Under the pieces are notes generated by a model that saw only the letters and a program-made list of their open reading frames with translations, was not told the origin of the DNA and searched no databases. From Cucumibacter marinus DSM 18995 (GTDB lineage: Bacteria; Pseudomonadota; Alphaproteobacteria; Rhizobiales; Devosiaceae), in NCBI RefSeq assembly GCF_000429865.1, contig NZ_KE386977.1:460854-524853 (forward strand): a stretch of 64,000 nucleotides of DNA, given 5' to 3'. This document shows, one piece after another, positions 60,470 through 64,000 of the stretch. The position numbers and the translations under genes are program-made. Each line of letters begins with the position of its first letter. Within the stretch, counting starts at the first letter, position 1.

Positions 60470-61057
60470 TTAGCCGGCAAGGGTTGGAAGCAGCATTTCT
60501 GAAGTCACTTCCAGCGAACGGTCAGCCCGTGCATCCACACCGCCGACGGGCTTGTGGCTCGCCAGTCTTGCGTCGCGCTCGCGCACCAGCGCCGCCATTT
60601 CGGCGGTATAGGCGGTGAAGTGTGCAGTCAGCCACCGGTTCACCAGGAAGGAAGGCCGCGCCAGGCTGACATCGAATCGATCAAGGAGCGCGATCGTGCC
60701 CGCAGCATCCAGCCAGTCGTCATCGACAACCCATTGGTTGACAGTGAAGAGCCGCAAGGGGCGCCCGCGATCGTCGACACCAATCGCGATCAGATGATGG
60801 ATGGGACCGTCCTGTCCCTTTGGCCGCAGGAAACAATGGAAATGTCCGTGCTCCGCACCTTCCTCGCCCGTTTCATGCGAATGATAGTACCACTGGGCGC
60901 CGGTCTCGGGATCGAACACATCACCTGCCGGATAATGCTCCCAGACTGTCACTGCATCGGCGTCCCGTAGAGTCTCACCAACCACGTTGAGGCCGCTCTT
61001 GGCGAGTATTGCCTCGCAATAGGCGATCTCTGCCTTGGCCCGTTCGATGTCACTCAT
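60470..61057 (-). CDS. Conserved hypothetical protein, soluble, His-rich motif
   Basis: This 195-residue protein starts at ATG 61057, which overlaps the end of the small gene before it by eight bases. It contains YPAGDVFDPETGAQWYYHSHETGEEGAEHGHFHCFLR, where several His and Glu residues could bind metal, and a C-terminal helical part (FTAYTAEMAALVRERDARL). It may be a domain of unknown function of the DUF6969 kind, but I cannot confirm this. Position downstream of a YeeE-type transporter and a periplasmic rhodanese hints at a role in sulfur metabolism. No enzyme class is evident. An upstream extension is basic, low-complexity and not credible. Confidence 0.75.
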   Translation of the reverse strand: MSDIERAKAEIAYCEAILAKSGLNVVGETLRDADAVTVWEHYPAGDVFDPETGAQWYYHSHETGEEGAEHGHFHCFLRPKGQDGPIHHLIAIGVDDRGRPLRLFTVNQWVVDDDWLDAAGTIALLDRFDVSLARPSFLVNRWLTAHFTAYTAEMAALVRERDARLASHKPVGGVDARADRSLEVTSEMLLPTLAG

Positions 61058-61358
61058 CCTGATCGTCACGCTTGAGCGGTGGCGGCGGCGGCGCTGCCTT
61101 CTCTGCCGCCTCGGACGGCTTGGCCACTGGCGGGGGTGGTGGCGCGGAATTTGCAGACGGGGTTGCGGACGCAGCAGCCGAGCAGGGCGCGGTGGCCCGA
61201 GGCGCACCGGCAGAACAGGGTGCACTGCCGCCACCTGTGCTGCTGGTCATAGCTGGCTGGGCCCTGGGTACCGGGTGTATGGCATGGTCCGCAGCGACCG
61301 CGGCTGTTGTGACGGCCAGCGCTGCGCCAAAGAGCAATGTATTGCGTGTGTTGCTCAT
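61050..61358 (-). CDS. Small exported Pro/Ala-rich protein
   Basis: This 102-residue protein has a signal peptide (about 1-22, hydrophobic LLFGAALAVTTAAVA then ADHA). The mature part is rich in Ala, Pro and Ser, with two Cys (APCSAG and APCSAA) and polyproline runs (PPPPP), and ends KRDDQDE. It overlaps both neighbours by a few bases (start with the transporter stop, stop with the next start), which supports real translation in one operon. The paired APCSA motifs could form a disulfide, bind metal or carry sulfur. I do not recognise the family, and its function is unknown. Confidence 0.65.
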   Translation of the reverse strand: MSNTRNTLLFGAALAVTTAAVAADHAIHPVPRAQPAMTSSTGGGSAPCSAGAPRATAPCSAAASATPSANSAPPPPPVAKPSEAAEKAAPPPPPLKRDDQDE

Positions 61359-62584
61359 GACCGTTTCAGCCCATCAAGTCCGAAAAGGGGCCGCGCCCAG
61401 ACACCGATATATGAGCCCGCGAAGGCGGCAGCAAACCAAAGCCAGCCATGCACGCTTCCCGAAGCGATCCCGGAGAACAGCGCGCCAATATTGCAGCCAA
61501 AGGACAATCTGGCTCCATATCCCATCAGGATCCCACCGATGGCCGCGGCCGCAAAGGACATCAGGGGCACGACTACCTTGGGTGCAAACTTGCCTGCGAG
61601 GCAGGCAGCGGCAGCAGCCCCCAGAATGACCCCGAAATTGAGAACCGAAACCGTGTCGGCCAGAACTGAATGGGTGAGCGCCTGTTGGGGACCGGGCCAG
61701 GTCCAGAATTCCCAGCTCGACACAGGAACGCCCGCCGCCTGGGCAAGTTTGGCGCCCCACAGCCCGAATCCGAAGGTTACCGACCAGGGATGCCCGGCAA
61801 TCAACAGCGTGGCCACGTTGAGCAAGGCCAGCAGCAAGCCTGCCCCAGCCAGCGGCCAGGGGCCCCGCAGCAACCAGGTCCACCCTTCACGGCGTGGCGC
61901 CGGCTCTTGCTCGAGCGCCCCGTGAGATCGCCTTTCGATCAGGACGGTGACTGCAGCCACGGCGGCAAGCCCGGCCAATGTAACGGCGATTGCCACGCCT
62001 GTGCCGAAGACATCGCCAAGGGCAATCGCGGGCAGTGAAGGCTGGCCCAACCACCAGGGCAAATGGGCAGTGCCGATGAGCGCGCCAAGAATGAAAAAGA
62101 TCAGTGTAACGAGCATGCGGGATGATCCACCACCGACCGTGAACAAGGTGCCGGAACCGCAGCCGCCACCCAGTTGCATGCCAAGCCCGAAAATCGCCGC
62201 ACCGACCAGCACCGACACGCCGACCGGGGCGGTCGCGCCCACAAGAGCCTGCCCGCCGAGATTGCCGGCGGCAATCAGGGGGATCATGGCAATCGCGGCA
62301 ACTCCAATCATGAACATCTGTGCCCGCACACCCCGGCCGCGGCGTTCAACGACCAGGCGCCGCCATCCACCGGTGAACCCGAATGAAGCATGGAACAGCG
62401 TGGCACCCAGCAATCCGCCAACCAGAAAAAGAGCCGCCTGTCGCAGATCGACTAGCACCGTGAGAGCGACAAAGCCCGCAACCAGCGCGGCGGCGACCAC
62501 TGCAAGTGGCAGGCGATCCGCACTAACCGGGGGTAGGAAAGCCGGACGGCTATTGGCGCCTTCATTAATTGTCGCGTCAGACAT
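61355..62584 (-). CDS. YeeE/YedE-family (TsuA-type) thiosulfate/sulfur transporter
   Basis: This 409-residue integral membrane protein has about 10-12 helices in two homologous halves. Each has a Cys-containing signature: LGMQLGGGCGSGTLFTVGGGSSRM in the first and GYGARLSFGCNIGALFSGIASGS in the second. The membrane cysteines relay sulfur compounds in TsuA-type thiosulfate importers. ATG 62584 is chosen over an upstream start by position. With the periplasmic rhodanese upstream and two small genes downstream it forms a compact sulfur cluster. Periplasmic handling of thiosulfate followed by import is inferred. Confidence 0.9.
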   Translation of the reverse strand: MSDATINEGANSRPAFLPPVSADRLPLAVVAAALVAGFVALTVLVDLRQAALFLVGGLLGATLFHASFGFTGGWRRLVVERRGRGVRAQMFMIGVAAIAMIPLIAAGNLGGQALVGATAPVGVSVLVGAAIFGLGMQLGGGCGSGTLFTVGGGSSRMLVTLIFFILGALIGTAHLPWWLGQPSLPAIALGDVFGTGVAIAVTLAGLAAVAAVTVLIERRSHGALEQEPAPRREGWTWLLRGPWPLAGAGLLLALLNVATLLIAGHPWSVTFGFGLWGAKLAQAAGVPVSSWEFWTWPGPQQALTHSVLADTVSVLNFGVILGAAAAACLAGKFAPKVVVPLMSFAAAAIGGILMGYGARLSFGCNIGALFSGIASGSVHGWLWFAAAFAGSYIGVWARPLFGLDGLKRS

Positions 62585-62634
62585 GACCTTAGAATTCTCG
62601 CTTTCCGGGCAAGCCCGCATTCGGATAGATCACC

Positions 62635-62666
62635 AAACTGGCCCCGGCGTGAACCGGGGCCAGTTT
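62635..62666 (-). terminator. Strong hairpin downstream of the rhodanese gene
   Basis: A perfect 13-bp stem (AAACTGGCCCCGG with its complement, six-base loop) lies 28 bp after the rhodanese stop. It ends in TTT on the minus strand. The U-run is short, so it may terminate only partly and allow read-through into the transporter gene. Confidence 0.6.
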
Positions 62667-62693
62667 GATGCGGTCAAATGAACTCTTCCGGGG

Positions 62694-63596
62694 TCACTGG
62701 ACGGGACGGGATTCGTCCTGGGTCCAGGCCGCCATGGACCCATCATACATTGAGGTGTTCTTGTTGCCCTGCAGTTCCGACAGTCCGAACCACACCACCG
62801 AAGCCCAATGACCGGTATTGCAGAAGACGATGTTCGCCTCATCCGCGCCAAGGCCAACGTTCTCGGCAAGGGCCGCTATGTCGCTCGCGGCGGTGAATTC
62901 GGCATAGTCTGCACTATAGATTCGCCCGTTCTCAATGTTCACAGAACCGGGAATGGTTCCTGCGACACGAACGACCGGTGATTTGGATTCGCCACGATAC
63001 TGCGCGGCCGGACGCCCGTCGACCAGGCGGGTGCCGGCATCGAGCGCCGCTTCCACCTCCTCGGTGGTGGCCAGCAGATGCTCCTGCAGTTCATGGCCGA
63101 ACTCTGAGGGTTGGGGAGTGACGGGCTCGGCGACGAACTCACCGCCGGCCGCCTGATATTGCCGCCAACCGCCGTCGAGGATGGAAACGTCATCATGCCC
63201 GAGATATTTGAACGTCCAGTAGATCCGTGTGGCGCCGCCAACCTCGGAGGCATCCGTTCCCCAGGGGACGATGACCACATGATCGTCATTGTCGACCCCA
63301 AGGGACTCGATCAATGCGACGATATCCTCGATCTCCGGCAGCATGCCGGGCACGCCCTGGATTTCCGTCCGCCACCCCGCGCTTCCATAAGGGGCAACAA
63401 CGGCATGTGCGATATAGGGCGTTTCGCCAAGTTCGGTGCTTTCGATGTCGTTCCGGACATCCAGAATGACCACATTCTCGTCTGCCGCGTGCTCGATCAG
63501 CCAATCGGTTTTCACGAGGGGTTGGGTCTCCGCCGAAGCGATGGTGGGGGTCGCAAGCAGGGTTGCGAGCGCTACAAACATTGACGCGAAGCGCAT
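62694..63596 (-). CDS. Periplasmic thiosulfate sulfurtransferase (rhodanese)
   Basis: This 300-residue two-domain rhodanese has a signal peptide (MRFASMFVALATLLATPTIA then SAE). The N-terminal inactive domain contains VILDVRNDIESTELGETPYIAHAV. The C-terminal domain contains LVDGRPAAQYRGESKS and the active-site loop CNTGHWASVVWFGL with the nucleophilic Cys. It transfers the sulfane sulfur of thiosulfate to an acceptor. ATG 63596 is preferred because GGAG lies nine bases upstream; an ATG at 63611 lacks a ribosome site. The CNTGHW loop is the form common in periplasmic tandem rhodaneses. It heads the YeeE cluster. Confidence 0.92.
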   Translation of the reverse strand: MRFASMFVALATLLATPTIASAETQPLVKTDWLIEHAADENVVILDVRNDIESTELGETPYIAHAVVAPYGSAGWRTEIQGVPGMLPEIEDIVALIESLGVDNDDHVVIVPWGTDASEVGGATRIYWTFKYLGHDDVSILDGGWRQYQAAGGEFVAEPVTPQPSEFGHELQEHLLATTEEVEAALDAGTRLVDGRPAAQYRGESKSPVVRVAGTIPGSVNIENGRIYSADYAEFTAASDIAALAENVGLGADEANIVFCNTGHWASVVWFGLSELQGNKNTSMYDGSMAAWTQDESRPVQ

Positions 63597-63611
63597 CGGT
63601 ATATTCTCCAT

Positions 63612-64000
63612 GGCTTGAAGTGTTGGTTCACTATAAGCCGGCGACTTCGCGCTATCGAGGTTTGGCGCTTCAATTTGCTGCTCATCAGAGAAAAAGCCTG
63701 CCCCTCCTAGCGAATGGCCTTAGCACAGTTTTTCATTCGGCTTCTCAGCGCCTGTTCGTGATCGAAGCGCTGCAGGTCTTTTGGGTCAGGTCTTGTGGGT
63801 CGGGTCTTGGGGGGGTGAAGTCGGCATGCCCATTGAGTCGATGTTTCGATCAATGAAGCTTGACTTCAAAATTGAAAGCTGGCGCTATGCCGGGATGAAC
63901 ATCCGAGCACAGCTAACAGTTTTGCGCCTTCTCAAGGGACACCCGGTAACGGGAGCGTAGCCCGAAGCTCGGCCATGTGCGCCTCCCGAGCTTCGGGAGG
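63612..64000. other. Terminal intergenic region
   Basis: No gene is supported in the last 390 bases. The region should contain the promoter of the rhodanese operon. A perfect 8-bp stem with a three-base loop (63982-64000, CCTCCCGA with its complement) ends at the window edge and may be the terminator of a gene beyond it. Confidence 0.5.

Overview
The window is a GC-rich stretch of an alphaproteobacterial genome. Hyphomicrobiales, perhaps near Devosia or Pelagibacterium, is my best guess from gene content and style, but no rRNA or housekeeping marker is present to confirm it. It is almost entirely accessory carbohydrate and organic-acid catabolism: ABC importers, dehydratases, SDRs and local GntR, LacI and LysR regulators. 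No tRNA, rRNA or CRISPR array was seen.

Region A (1-18047, all minus strand) is a sugar-catabolic regulon. It holds a MalK/MalF-type ABC importer with binding protein, two glucarate-dehydratase-like enolase-superfamily enzymes, an SDR, two GH38-like proteins and a GntR/FCD regulator. It also holds a four-gene operon: SDR, FAH hydrolase, APH-like kinase and a divergent enolase. Four near-identical 14-bp palindromes lie just upstream of its four transcription units, which makes the GntR protein the likely common regulator. The four-gene operon reads as an oxidative 2-keto-3-deoxy-sugar-acid route in which released glycerate would be phosphorylated and turned into PEP by a dedicated enolase paralogue. 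This is the best candidate here for an undescribed system.

Region B (18751-35626) continues the theme. One plus-strand operon encodes RraA-like aldolase, mannonate dehydratase, a third GH38-like protein and an AGE-family isomerase. A minus operon encodes SMP-30 lactonase, a mutarotase-like protein, an FMN 2-hydroxyacid oxidase and an ABC ATPase. A plus pair encodes an SDR and a second GntR regulator. A minus operon encodes a binding protein, an unfamiliar 743-residue glycosidase-like protein and two permeases.

Region C (36427-41081) is an amino-acid-type ABC importer led by an HD-domain protein and facing a LysR regulator across a perfect inverted repeat. Region D (41106-47691) is an L-idonate/5-ketogluconate/gluconate cluster: LacI regulator, gluconokinase, gluconate 5-dehydrogenase, L-idonate 5-dehydrogenase and accessory dehydrogenases. 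It has a GntR/IdnR-like operator in the divergent promoter and no dedicated transporter.

After a decayed gdhA remnant, region E (48197-60006) has two divergent arms around a palindromic site. The minus arm encodes an M20 amidohydrolase, a CobW GTPase, a VOC protein, TPP-dependent E1 alpha/beta, an SDR and a gamma-glutamyltransferase-like enzyme. The plus arm encodes a GntR regulator, an amino-acid-type ABC importer and a TSUP exporter. It looks like a complete uptake and degradation system for an unidentified amide- or amino-acid-like compound. Region F (60007-64000) holds an IS6-family remnant and a thiosulfate cluster with a YeeE-type transporter, a periplasmic rhodanese and two small uncharacterised proteins.
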